DNA of 52,177 nt from Bacillota bacterium (lineage in GTDB: Bacteria; Bacillota; Clostridia; Oscillospirales; Oscillospiraceae). The stretch spans positions 1-52,177 of the forward strand of contig JAQXPK010000112.1 in NCBI GenBank assembly GCA_029100605.1, given 5' to 3'. A model generated the notes under the pieces. The model ran no database searches. It saw only the letters and a program-made list of their open reading frames with translations, and was not told where the DNA came from. The position numbers were made by a program, and so were the translations under genes. Positions 9,524 through 18,608 of this stretch are shown one piece after another. Position 1 is the first letter of the stretch, and every line of letters begins with the position of its first letter.

Positions 9524-10529
9524 AACGTACCTCCCAATGTTCTGCCGCCACGGCGATGGTTACGCCGTCACAGGCTGTTTTCTCCACAAGCAATGTTTGT
9601 GCGCCCAGCATTGCCGCACGCTGGCAGACGTTGTCCACCCCGGTGACGCTCTGAACAAATTCCGAGGGAGGAAACGCGCCCTGCACGGCTCGCAATTCCT
9701 CCGGGGTATAAAACGTCACGTCCCAACCATGCTTCTGACAAAAAGCCAGAAGCCCAGGTTCGCTTTGCTTTCGGTCGATGGACGCGGCGCATTTGACCGC
9801 GTGAACGTCCAGATCGTGTTCCGACAGAACCGTTTCCACTGCCGTTTCCACATTCTCTGCCCGGATGCCCTTTCGGCATCCGATGCCAATATGCAGTACC
9901 TTTGGAATCAGGCGAAGGGTTTTTGAGAAGGGTTCTTTCCTGCGAAAGGTGATGTAGATCCCCAAATCACCGCGGCTGCCCTGCACAACGCCGCTGGGCA
10001 ACGGCGTAGCAATGGGAAAGTCGCTTTTCAGCGGTACGTCCCCTTCCAGAATGGCGGCGGAAACTGCCTTTGCCGTTTGTAGATCGCTGATCCAATACCC
10101 TTCGGAAGCCGCCCAGGCATCCACGGAAAACCGCTGGTTGATGTCCGTTGCGGTGGTAATCACAGCCGTTGCCCCCAGAGCCCGGGCCAGCTTCCCCGCC
10201 AAAGCATTGGCGCCGCCGATGTGACCGGAGAGCAGTGGAATGACGAACCGACCCAGCTCGTCAATGCAGACAACCGCCGGATCTGTCCGCTTATCCCGGA
10301 CAAAGGGGGCGATTTCCCGGACGGCAATGCCGCAGGAGCCGATAAAAATCAGCGCCTCGGCTGATGAAAAGCACGCCCCATAAAAAGGCCGGGATGGCTT
10401 TGGCAGAACGCCGATCCCATCTCCTTCCAGACGCTGCGGGGCATTGATTTCGGCATCGGGCAGCACTTCTGTTACGCGCTTCGCCGTTTCCAGTCCCCGC
10501 CGACTGTAGGCGAAGATCACGGCCTTCAC
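9480..10529 (-). CDS. cbiG: Cobalt-precorrin-5A hydrolase
   Basis: FIGSCGIAVREIAPFVRDKRTDPAVVCIDELGRFVIPLLSGHIGGANALA and HIGIGCRKGI motifs. Confidence 0.93.
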   Translation of the reverse strand: MKAVIFAYSRRGLETAKRVTEVLPDAEINAPQRLEGDGIGVLPKPSRPFYGACFSSAEALIFIGSCGIAVREIAPFVRDKRTDPAVVCIDELGRFVIPLLSGHIGGANALAGKLARALGATAVITTATDINQRFSVDAWAASEGYWISDLQTAKAVSAAILEGDVPLKSDFPIATPLPSGVVQGSRGDLGIYITFRRKEPFSKTLRLIPKVLHIGIGCRKGIRAENVETAVETVLSEHDLDVHAVKCAASIDRKQSEPGLLAFCQKHGWDVTFYTPEELRAVQGAFPPSEFVQSVTGVDNVCQRAAMLGAQTLLVEKTACDGVTIAVAAEHWEVRFGETVCSGHWSRGL

Positions 10530-11281
10530 TGTGTTGCCTCCCGGAATGCCGTTGTAAAGGCGGGGTCATAGAGCTTGGAGCGCTGATATTCCCTGCCCAG
10601 GCAGTCTCCCACCACGATCAAAGCCGTCTTGCTCAAGTGATTCTCCGTCGCCGTCTTATGGAGGGATGCAACGGTGCAGCGGAAGCGCTTCTCGTCGGGC
10701 CAGGTGGCCTTGTACACAATGGCGGCGGGGGTATCCTCCGGATAGCCCCCGGCGAGCAGCTCTCTCTGAAGCTGCTCCGTTAGAGAGGTGCTGAGAAACA
10801 GCACCATCGTCGCCCGATGGGCGGCAAGAGAGCGGATGGATTCCCGCTCCGGAACCGGCGTTCTGCCGGCGGCGCGGGTGATAATGACCGTCTGGCTCAC
10901 CTCCGGCAGGGTATATTCCGCTTTCAACGCCGCCGCCGCGCCGCAGAAGGCGCTTACCCCCGGGCAGACATCGTAGGCGATTCCCAGGGCCTCCAGCGCG
11001 TCAAACTGCTCCCGAACCGCGCCGTAGATGCTGGAATCCCCGGTGTGTAGACGAACGGTGGTTTTTCCCGCCGCCTCCGCCGCCTGCATAACGGCAACGA
11101 CCTCCTCCAGCGTCATTTTTGCGCTGTCGTAAATGGCACAGCCTGGTTTACAATCCGCCAGCAGCGCCGGATTCACCAGCGACCCGGCGTAGATCACCAC
11201 ATCCGCCTCTCGCAGCAGCCGGGCGCCCCGCACCGTAATCAGATCTACCGCGCCGCTTCCCGCGCCTACAAAGTGCACCAT
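10526..11281 (-). CDS. cbiF: Precorrin-4 C11-methyltransferase
   Basis: MVHFVGAGSGAVDLITVRGARLL, VIYAGSLVNPALL, LHTGDSSIYGAVREQ, PGVSAFCGAAAALK. Confidence 0.94.
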   Translation of the reverse strand: MVHFVGAGSGAVDLITVRGARLLREADVVIYAGSLVNPALLADCKPGCAIYDSAKMTLEEVVAVMQAAEAAGKTTVRLHTGDSSIYGAVREQFDALEALGIAYDVCPGVSAFCGAAAALKAEYTLPEVSQTVIITRAAGRTPVPERESIRSLAAHRATMVLFLSTSLTEQLQRELLAGGYPEDTPAAIVYKATWPDEKRFRCTVASLHKTATENHLSKTALIVVGDCLGREYQRSKLYDPAFTTAFREATQ

Positions 11282-12411
11282 GTTGATTCCTCCTTAATTC
11301 TCCCCAGCAGCTTCTCCGCATTTGGGGTCTGCCCCAAAACACCGTATTCCTTGGAAAACACCACTGCGCCGGTCTGCAACGTCTCGCCGCCCCGGCAATG
11401 CAGATGAAAACCGATCCTCTGGATCAGCCCGGCTAGGGTCTTGTCCCAGCAGCCGCCCTCCCGGATGACGCGAAGGGCATCGTCACAGGCCACGCAGTTG
11501 AGAATTTCTTCCATGCTTCCGGCAGCCAACCCGGCCGAACCGGCGTGAGCCGCCAGAATTTCCATACGGCAGTCGCCGTACTTGGAGTGGGTATTCATCA
11601 TGCCCCCCGCAATCTTGACCAGCTTCCCGACGTGTCCGATGAGCAGCGCCCCCCGGAAGCCCAGTTCCTTGCAGATGTCCAGGGCATCGCCGATAAAGTT
11701 GGAGCACTGCACCGCAATGGCAGGATCAATCCCCAAACTGTCCCGGACGAAGTCGGAGCCATAGTTGCCCGGGGTGAGCAGCACATACTCGCAGGTTTCC
11801 CGGCGCTGCCGCAGCTCCACCCGGATGGTATCCACAAGGGCTTTTTCACTCATGGGTTCCACGATTCCCGTGGTGCCCAGAATGGATATGCCGCCCTGAA
11901 TGCCCAGACGTGGATTGAAGGTCTGCTTTGCCAGCGTTTCCCCCTCCGGGGCGGAAACAATCACCGAAAGGCCCCCGTGGTAATCCGTCAGTGCCATCAC
12001 CTGGAACACATTATCCCGGATCATCTTACGGGGGACAGAGTTGATGGCTGCCGCTCCAACGGGCTGATCCAGCCCCGGCTTTGTCACCCGGCCAATGCCC
12101 GCCCCGCCGTCAATCGTGACGCCGGGGGTGCTGGAATACCGAACCTCAGCAAAAATCAGCGTTCCGTTGGTCACGTCCGGGTCGTCACCGCTGTCCTTCT
12201 GAACGGCGCAGATAACCCGCGTATCCTCCATGTGGATTTCCCGGATCTCCAGATTCAGCTCCATCCCCTTGGGGGTTTGAAGCTGAATTTGCTCCATTTT
12301 CCGTCCCGTAAGCAGCATCCAGGCCGCCGCCTTGGCTGCCGCGGCGGCGCAGGAGCCGGTGGTATAACCGAGACGCAGCGTTTTTCCGTCCTTTTGAATG
12401 TAGCTGTCCAT
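11266..12411 (-). CDS. cbiD: Cobalt-precorrin-5B C1-methyltransferase
   Basis: LRLGYTTGSCAAAAAKAAAWML, DDPDVTNGTLIFAEV, LGTTGIVEPMSEKALVDTIRVE; start MDSYIQKDGK at 12411. Confidence 0.94.
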   Translation of the reverse strand: MDSYIQKDGKTLRLGYTTGSCAAAAAKAAAWMLLTGRKMEQIQLQTPKGMELNLEIREIHMEDTRVICAVQKDSGDDPDVTNGTLIFAEVRYSSTPGVTIDGGAGIGRVTKPGLDQPVGAAAINSVPRKMIRDNVFQVMALTDYHGGLSVIVSAPEGETLAKQTFNPRLGIQGGISILGTTGIVEPMSEKALVDTIRVELRQRRETCEYVLLTPGNYGSDFVRDSLGIDPAIAVQCSNFIGDALDICKELGFRGALLIGHVGKLVKIAGGMMNTHSKYGDCRMEILAAHAGSAGLAAGSMEEILNCVACDDALRVIREGGCWDKTLAGLIQRIGFHLHCRGGETLQTGAVVFSKEYGVLGQTPNAEKLLGRIKEESTWCTL

Positions 12412-12415
12412 GGTA

Positions 12416-13039
12416 TTACCGCGCGATCTGGTACAGCAGGGCGTTGCAGATGGCAGCAGCCACATTGCTGCCGCCCTTGCGTCCCCGGGCCACAATGCAG
12501 GGCACTGGGTCGCCGAGAATCAGCTCCTTGCTCTCCACCACGTTGACAAATCCCACCGGAACGCCGATGACCAGCGCCGGGTGGAGCTTTTCCTCCCCCA
12601 TCAGCTCGTGAATCGAAACCAGAGCGGTGGGCGCGTTGCCGATGGCGAACAGGCAGGGCTTATCCAGCTTCGCCGCCCGTTCCATGGATACCATGGCTCG
12701 GGTCACGCCCCGCTGTTTGGCCTCGGCGGCAACATCCGGGTCTGCCATGAAGCAGTGGACGTGTCCGCCCAGCCTGCCCAGGATGGTTTTATTGATGCCC
12801 GCTTTTGCCATCTGGGTATCTGTGACAATGTCACAGCCGCTTTTCAGAGCTTCGATTCCTTTCTCCACCGCATGGTCGGAAAACACCAGATTCTCCACAT
12901 AGGAGAAATCCGCTGTGGTGTGAATGACCCGCTTGATCACCGGCTCCTGCACCGGATCCAAAACGGTGTCCCCCAGCAGTTCGGTGATGATTTCAAAGCT
13001 CCGCCTTTCAATGTCCGCAGGTTTGACGGTTTCCAGCAT
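12416..13039 (-). CDS. cbiC: Precorrin-8X methylmutase
   Basis: RVIHTTADFSYVENLVFSDHAVEKG, CDIVTDTQMAKAGIN, IGVPVGFVNVVESKELI; start MLETVKPADIERR at 13039. Confidence 0.94.
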   Translation of the reverse strand: MLETVKPADIERRSFEIITELLGDTVLDPVQEPVIKRVIHTTADFSYVENLVFSDHAVEKGIEALKSGCDIVTDTQMAKAGINKTILGRLGGHVHCFMADPDVAAEAKQRGVTRAMVSMERAAKLDKPCLFAIGNAPTALVSIHELMGEEKLHPALVIGVPVGFVNVVESKELILGDPVPCIVARGRKGGSNVAAAICNALLYQIAR

Positions 13040-14390
13040 GACGCATTCTCTCCTTTCGGCACGCATCGTAGAAATTCCGGGCGAAATCCGGATTGGCATA
13101 GAAATGAAAGTGGGGAAACCCGGCATAGAGGCAGGAGGTGGCGACGGCGCATTTCCACTGTTTTCCGCTGGCCTTTTCGGCGGTAAAGCCGCTTCCCGGC
13201 TGAGTACAGTCCCAGCGGTGAAATTCATGTCCGGCAATGGATTGCCCTGCCTTGCACAGCAGATTGTCCTCACGGGCGGTGAGTGTGACATAGCCAAACC
13301 TGGTCAGCTTCCCGTTGTCATAGCAGTCCCCGGGCAGAAAGCCTACCATAGGTTTGCCGGCGATGGACTGGGTCAGATACATAAATCCGCCGCACTCGGC
13401 GATGCAGGGAAGGCCATCTGCCAGCGCATTCCCAACGGAGCGGCGCATGGACAGGTTGCCGGAAAGCTGGTCTGTGTACAGCTCCGGGTATCCGCCCCCC
13501 AGGTACAGCCCATCCAGGTTATCCGGCAGCGCCGAATCCTCCAGAGGACTGAATTCTACGATTTCCGCCCCCATCTCCCGGAGGGCCTCCAGATTGTCTC
13601 CATAGTAGAAGCAGAACGCCCTGTCCTGGGCTACGCCGATGCGTACCGGCTCCTGCCGGGGAAAAAGCACCTCCCGGCAGGTGATGGGCTCCGCAGCTTC
13701 CGCAAGTGCCAGAATGCCTGCCAGATCCAGACTTTTTTCCGCCTGGGCCGCTAGAGAAGCCATGATCTGCTTCCAATTTTCCACCTCCTGGGCGGTAATC
13801 AGTCCCAAATGGCGGCTGCCCAGGGTACATTCCGGCAGATTTGGCAGAAAACCCAGAGGACGTATGCGGTCGCCAAACCGCTGCCGAATGGCCTTTGCCA
13901 GACCGGGATAGGTCATGGGACTGCACCGGTTCAGAATGACGCCCCGGATCCGGTTGCCCGGGTACAGGTCGAGAAACCCCTGAATCACTGCCAGAACAGA
14001 CAGCGCGGCACCGGCAGCGCTGACCACCAGCACAACCGGGCTGACCGTCACCACCGCCGTCTCATAGGTGCTGGCTCGGGGGGAATCCAGGGTCAAGCCG
14101 TCATAGTAACCCATGACCCCCTCCAATACGCTGACGTCGCATCCCACGGCGTTTCTGGCAAGCAGATACCGCAAAGTGTTGTCCGAGAAGAAATAGCCGT
14201 CTAAATTCGCGCTCTTCGCGCCGATGATCCGGCTGTGGAACATGGGATCGATGTAATCCGGGCCGCATTTGAAGGCTCCGACCCTCATTCCCCGGTTCAC
14301 CATCGCCTGCAGCACGGCACAGGTGACGGAGGTCTTTCCACAGCCGCTGTTGGTTCCCGCAATCACAATTCTGGGAACAGGTGCTTTCAT
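13008..14390 (-). CDS. cbiA: Cobyrinic acid a,c-diamide synthase
   Basis: PRIVIAGTNSGCGKTSVTCAVL, FKCGPDYIDPMFH, VLEGVMGYYDGL, GLYLGGGYPELY, IAECGGFMYL. Confidence 0.94.
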   Translation of the reverse strand: MKAPVPRIVIAGTNSGCGKTSVTCAVLQAMVNRGMRVGAFKCGPDYIDPMFHSRIIGAKSANLDGYFFSDNTLRYLLARNAVGCDVSVLEGVMGYYDGLTLDSPRASTYETAVVTVSPVVLVVSAAGAALSVLAVIQGFLDLYPGNRIRGVILNRCSPMTYPGLAKAIRQRFGDRIRPLGFLPNLPECTLGSRHLGLITAQEVENWKQIMASLAAQAEKSLDLAGILALAEAAEPITCREVLFPRQEPVRIGVAQDRAFCFYYGDNLEALREMGAEIVEFSPLEDSALPDNLDGLYLGGGYPELYTDQLSGNLSMRRSVGNALADGLPCIAECGGFMYLTQSIAGKPMVGFLPGDCYDNGKLTRFGYVTLTAREDNLLCKAGQSIAGHEFHRWDCTQPGSGFTAEKASGKQWKCAVATSCLYAGFPHFHFYANPDFARNFYDACRKERMRHAGNRQTCGH

Positions 14391-15499
14391 GGCAGCGTCT
14401 CCCCTTTCCAAACGGGAATCCCCTGTTGCTTTGCCAGGATGAGCAGTTGAGCGTTCCGCCGGTTCAGGCTGCCCGCAGGGGCTCCCGCGTCGATCACTTG
14501 GCGGCAACTGCGCAAAATTGATGCCGCCGCGTCATACGCCTCTTGCGTCATTTCCGAAAACGCCGGGACGGTGATCACATGGTCGCTCAGCCCCCGGGCA
14601 ATCTGGGTGTCCACATCGTTTTCAAACAGAATCCCGGCGGCGAAGGGAATCTGTCTTTTTTGCAGCTGCCGAAAAAACGGCGCGCCGTACCCGGCTCCCG
14701 CCACAACGAACACCTCCGGCGTTCCCTTGGGCTTCGCCAGCTCCACGCTGCCGAACAGCAGATTATAGGCTCCTGCCTCCATGTCGTAAAGCCTCTCGAT
14801 GACGTGTTCCCGGACAATCTGTTCCGGCGGGCCGAAAGCGTCGATGGTCTCCCCCTTCACGCACAGCAGGAAGTCCGAGACCTTCATGGCAAGGTCGATC
14901 TCGTGGAGGGACAGAATCACCGTGGTTCCCTGCTGTCGTGCCATGCTCCGCAGAATGTCCAGCAGCTCGATTTTGTAGCGAATATCCAAATACGCCGTGG
15001 GCTCGTCCAGGACGATGACCTCCGGCTCCTGGCAGATGGCTCGAGCCAGCAGAATCCGCTGCCGCTGGCCGTCGGACAGGGTGGAAAATTCCCGGTTCGC
15101 CAGTTCCAAGGCGTGCACCCGCTCCATGGCTTCCCGGACAATGCGCTTATCCTCCGGTGTCAGATGCCCCATTCGGTTGGTGTAAGGGTAGCGTCCGGCG
15201 GCAACGACCTCGGCACAGGTCATCAGCTCCGGGCGGACGCGATCCGTCAGCATCACCGCAACGGACTTGGCCATTTCCCTGGCAGGCCAGTGAGAAAGTT
15301 CCTGCCCGCCGACGGTGACAGTCCCCCGCAGGGCAGCCATCTGCCGGGTGATGGATTTTAAGATGGTGGATTTGCCCGCACCATTCGGACCGATCAGGGT
15401 CAGAATCTTCCCTTTTTCCAGGGACAGGCAGATGTCATGGATCAAAACCTGCCCGTGATAGCCAACCGCCAGATGGTCGGTTTCAAAAAACGCGCCCAT
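14387..15499 (-). CDS. Corrinoid/iron-siderophore family ABC transporter ATP-binding protein with about 120-aa C-terminal extension
   Basis: Walker A GPNGAGKSTILKSI, signature LSDGQRQRILLARAI, Walker B VIVLDEPTAYLD; extra C-terminal domain VFVVAGAGYGAPFFRQLQKR... Confidence 0.92.
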   Translation of the reverse strand: MGAFFETDHLAVGYHGQVLIHDICLSLEKGKILTLIGPNGAGKSTILKSITRQMAALRGTVTVGGQELSHWPAREMAKSVAVMLTDRVRPELMTCAEVVAAGRYPYTNRMGHLTPEDKRIVREAMERVHALELANREFSTLSDGQRQRILLARAICQEPEVIVLDEPTAYLDIRYKIELLDILRSMARQQGTTVILSLHEIDLAMKVSDFLLCVKGETIDAFGPPEQIVREHVIERLYDMEAGAYNLLFGSVELAKPKGTPEVFVVAGAGYGAPFFRQLQKRQIPFAAGILFENDVDTQIARGLSDHVITVPAFSEMTQEAYDAAASILRSCRQVIDAGAPAGSLNRRNAQLLILAKQQGIPVWKGETLP

Positions 15500-15500
15500 A

Positions 15501-16553
15501 TCATTCCTCCTGTCTGCGCCGCTTGATCATCATGTAGATCACCACCGGCGCTCCGAAGGCCGAGGTCACGGTGCTGATTGCCAGCTCCGTGGGGGCAAGT
15601 GCCGTCCGGGCGATTAAATCGCAGAAGATACAGAACACGCTGCCGCAGAGGAACGTTGCCGGAATGACGAGAGCCGGGCGGGCGGTTTTCATCACCGACC
15701 GGGTAATGTGGGGCACGGCGATGCCCACAAAGGAAATCGGCCCTGCCAGTGCGGTGACACAGGCGGAAAGAAGGCTGCTCAGCAAAATCAACAGCACCCG
15801 GAAGGGGCGGATGGCAATGCCCAGGCTCCGGGCATAGCCCTCCCCCAGGGCATAGGCGCCGATGGGTTTGCTCAACAGCCAAGCTCCAATCAGGCAGGGA
15901 ACGCACAGGCAGACGGCAGCTTTCACACTCTCCCAATCCGCGCCGGAGAAGCTGCCCATTGACCAGCCAGTGAGATTCGCGATGTCCTGTTCGTCCGCAA
16001 AGGTGACGCAGAAATCCGTCACCGCGCTGCAGATATAGCCGACCATAATGCCGATCACCAGCAGCATGGACATATTCTTCACCCGCTGCGCCAGCAGCAG
16101 CACCACGCCGGTGATGAGCAGGGAGCCGAGAAACGCGGCGGAAATGAGCACGCCGGAGCCTGCCTGACGCAGATGCTCCGCCAGGAAAATCACCGTGATG
16201 CCAACCACCATTTTCGCTCCGGAGGAGATACCCAGCACAAAAGGCCCCGCGATGGGGTTGCGAAAAAAGGTCTGGAGCAGAAAACCGGAAACGGATAGCG
16301 CACCTCCCAGCACTGCCGCCAGCAGAACCCGGGGCAGCCGGATCCGGAACAGAATTGTCCCCGCTGTGGAGCCGTCAATCTGCCCATGTACCGCGGCATT
16401 CCATAGCATCCGGAAAATATCTCCCGCAGGAATGGAAACCGAGCCGGTGTTTACGTTCAGTACCAGCCCCCACAGCAGCAGCGCCGTCAGAAGGATCACG
16501 ACAACCGTGAACCTAGCCAGGCCGCCAATGGTAATTTCACTGTTCTGCTTCAT
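15501..16553 (-). CDS. FecCD/BtuC-family ABC transporter permease
   Basis: RLPRVLLAAVLGGALSVSGFLLQTFFRNPIAGPFVLGISSGA and GPISFVGIAVPHITR. Confidence 0.93.
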   Translation of the reverse strand: MKQNSEITIGGLARFTVVVILLTALLLWGLVLNVNTGSVSIPAGDIFRMLWNAAVHGQIDGSTAGTILFRIRLPRVLLAAVLGGALSVSGFLLQTFFRNPIAGPFVLGISSGAKMVVGITVIFLAEHLRQAGSGVLISAAFLGSLLITGVVLLLAQRVKNMSMLLVIGIMVGYICSAVTDFCVTFADEQDIANLTGWSMGSFSGADWESVKAAVCLCVPCLIGAWLLSKPIGAYALGEGYARSLGIAIRPFRVLLILLSSLLSACVTALAGPISFVGIAVPHITRSVMKTARPALVIPATFLCGSVFCIFCDLIARTALAPTELAISTVTSAFGAPVVIYMMIKRRRQEE

Positions 16554-16568
16554 GCTATCCGTTCCTCT

Positions 16569-17702
16569 TCATTTCAGCCGGTACAGATAGGTCAGCTCCA
16601 GACTGTCCGGGTCTGTGGTGGTAAAGACCGCCCGAAATTCCTTGGTCATCTGTCCGATCTGCAAAGTTTGCTGATACATATTCTGGCTTGTACACCACAC
16701 ATTTCCCGTCTGAACCGCCCGAAATTCCGCCAAAAGCGGACTGATCTCCAGCAGCTGCGCCATGCTGTCCACCTGACCGTTGATGGCGCTGTTGTAAATC
16801 ACCACATCCGCGTCCTTTGCGGCGGCGAAGAAGGTTTCCATCTCCAGCTTGACCGTGGAGGTGGCGGTCTCCGGGTCGCCCAGATCCTTGAAAACGTAGG
16901 TTCCTCCCGCCAGCTCGATCATTTTGCTGACATAGTCCGTGCTTTTCCTCACGACGGCGTTTCCGGCGGAGCTGATGTAGAAAAACGCAACGGTTTTTCC
17001 GGTGGCCTTCCCTGCCGCAGCCTCCTCGAAATAGGCTGCCTGCTGTTCAAACAGTGCCTCGGCTTTTTCCTCTTCATTCAAAAGCGCACCGTAGAGCTTG
17101 ATCCACTCCGTTCGCCCGAGGGGGTGTCTTTCGTGGCTGGCCTGGTCAATGAGTACGGGAATGCCCAGCTCCTCCAGCTTTTCCTTAACCTCCGAGGCAT
17201 GACCGATCATGGTGGATTCCACCGCCAGGTCGCACTGCCCGTCCAGAATCAGCTCATAGTCCGGCTCGCTGTACTTCCCGGCGTAGCGCATATCTCCGGA
17301 GGCCATGGCTTCCTTGGCGCTGTCAATGTACCATCCATCCTCCTTTGTGCCGGAAAGGCGGACGGCGTCCACCCGTCCCAGGCCGTCAAACAGGCACATG
17401 GCAGCCGTTGCCGCGAGATAGATGTGGTCAAGGGGCTGATGAATCAGAGCAATGTCGGGATCCACGCCCTCCGGTGTCTCCCCGCCCTCCGGAATCACCA
17501 GAAACCGGCTGCCGTCTCCCAAGGTGATTCCCTTATAGCCGTCCCGGTAGTAGTCCACCCGGAATTCATGGGCGTATTCCAGTTCCATGGAGGACACCGG
17601 CTCCCCCAGTCCCTCATTTTGCGGTTTCCGGACGGAGTCGCAGCCGCACAGCAGCAGACAGGCGGCTAAAAGCGCGATGAGACGAATTGACGTGCGTCTC
17701 AT
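16569..17702 (-). CDS. ABC transporter substrate-binding lipoprotein (BtuF/FecB-like)
   Basis: Lipobox LLLCGC; periplasmic-binding-protein-like sequence; directly upstream of permease and ATPase genes. Confidence 0.88.
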   Translation of the reverse strand: MRRTSIRLIALLAACLLLCGCDSVRKPQNEGLGEPVSSMELEYAHEFRVDYYRDGYKGITLGDGSRFLVIPEGGETPEGVDPDIALIHQPLDHIYLAATAAMCLFDGLGRVDAVRLSGTKEDGWYIDSAKEAMASGDMRYAGKYSEPDYELILDGQCDLAVESTMIGHASEVKEKLEELGIPVLIDQASHERHPLGRTEWIKLYGALLNEEEKAEALFEQQAAYFEEAAAGKATGKTVAFFYISSAGNAVVRKSTDYVSKMIELAGGTYVFKDLGDPETATSTVKLEMETFFAAAKDADVVIYNSAINGQVDSMAQLLEISPLLAEFRAVQTGNVWCTSQNMYQQTLQIGQMTKEFRAVFTTTDPDSLELTYLYRLK

Positions 17703-18550
17703 TTTGTCTGCAGGGTCGCGGGGTCAAAGTGAAGAGTGTAGTCGATCAGATGCGGCTCGCTCATGGCGGTGGTGCAGGCACTGACAGCCATATCCTCACC
17801 CAACACAATGGGAATGGCAAAGGTGGAATTGCCGCTCTTCTGGATCGGATCGTAGGAAACGCCGTCTATAACCATGTATTCATAGTTCGAGCTACTCCAC
17901 TGAATGGTGGCTGTAAGGGTTTTTCCGTCGGATACAAGCACTGCCGGTGATTCCACCCCCGCCCGGCCTGTGCCGCCTGTCAGGGTCACTTCACAGGTAT
18001 AGCTGCCCTCCACAGGAACCGGATTCTGCACACTGACTTTGTGGTCGTACCAGACGCCCTTGGTTCCCAGAATGGCAAGGTCAAATTCCTGCCCCAGGCG
18101 GGCAACGGGAATGTCAAAGCCGAAAACCGCTTCCTCCATTCCGTCGCTGTAGGTCACGGTATCCTCCGTCGGTTCCAGCCAACGGGCGCCATCCTGCTGG
18201 GCCTGTTCCGCAGTGCCCACAAACAGGTTGACAATTTTCTTTGACGCCAGGCTGACGTGGATGGTCATTTCTCCACCGCTCACCGTCAGCGTGCCCTTGC
18301 CGTCACAGGCCTCGCTTGGGTGGAACATTCCGCTGTCCGTCTCAAAATCCGCCAAATACACGCCGTCCGCCAGCGTGATGGTGGTAGCGAGTGCTTCGGT
18401 TGCTTCCTCTGCCGCAGTCGCGGCTGTGGTTTCCGTCGGGACGGTTGTTGAAGCAGGTTGCGTATCGACATTTGGTGTCTGCTTGGCTCCGCAGCCGGTC
18501 AGAAGCAGCAGAGCAAGTAGCGCCGCAATCCATTTTTCAGGTCTTTTCAT
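17699..18550 (-). CDS. Lipoprotein with two tandem beta-rich domains, function unknown
   Basis: Signal MKRPEKWIAALLALLLLTGCG; two domains with parallel organisation, the second ending IQWSSSNYEYMVIDGVSYDP...GNSTFAIPIVLGEDMAVSACTTAMSEPHLIDYTLHFD. Confidence 0.7.
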   Translation of the reverse strand: MKRPEKWIAALLALLLLTGCGAKQTPNVDTQPASTTVPTETTAATAAEEATEALATTITLADGVYLADFETDSGMFHPSEACDGKGTLTVSGGEMTIHVSLASKKIVNLFVGTAEQAQQDGARWLEPTEDTVTYSDGMEEAVFGFDIPVARLGQEFDLAILGTKGVWYDHKVSVQNPVPVEGSYTCEVTLTGGTGRAGVESPAVLVSDGKTLTATIQWSSSNYEYMVIDGVSYDPIQKSGNSTFAIPIVLGEDMAVSACTTAMSEPHLIDYTLHFDPATLQTK

Positions 18551-18608
18551 GCAAAATCCTCCCTGTTCAAAGTGCCCGGAGGCGGATTTCGCCTCCGGGC
18601 AGATTGGT

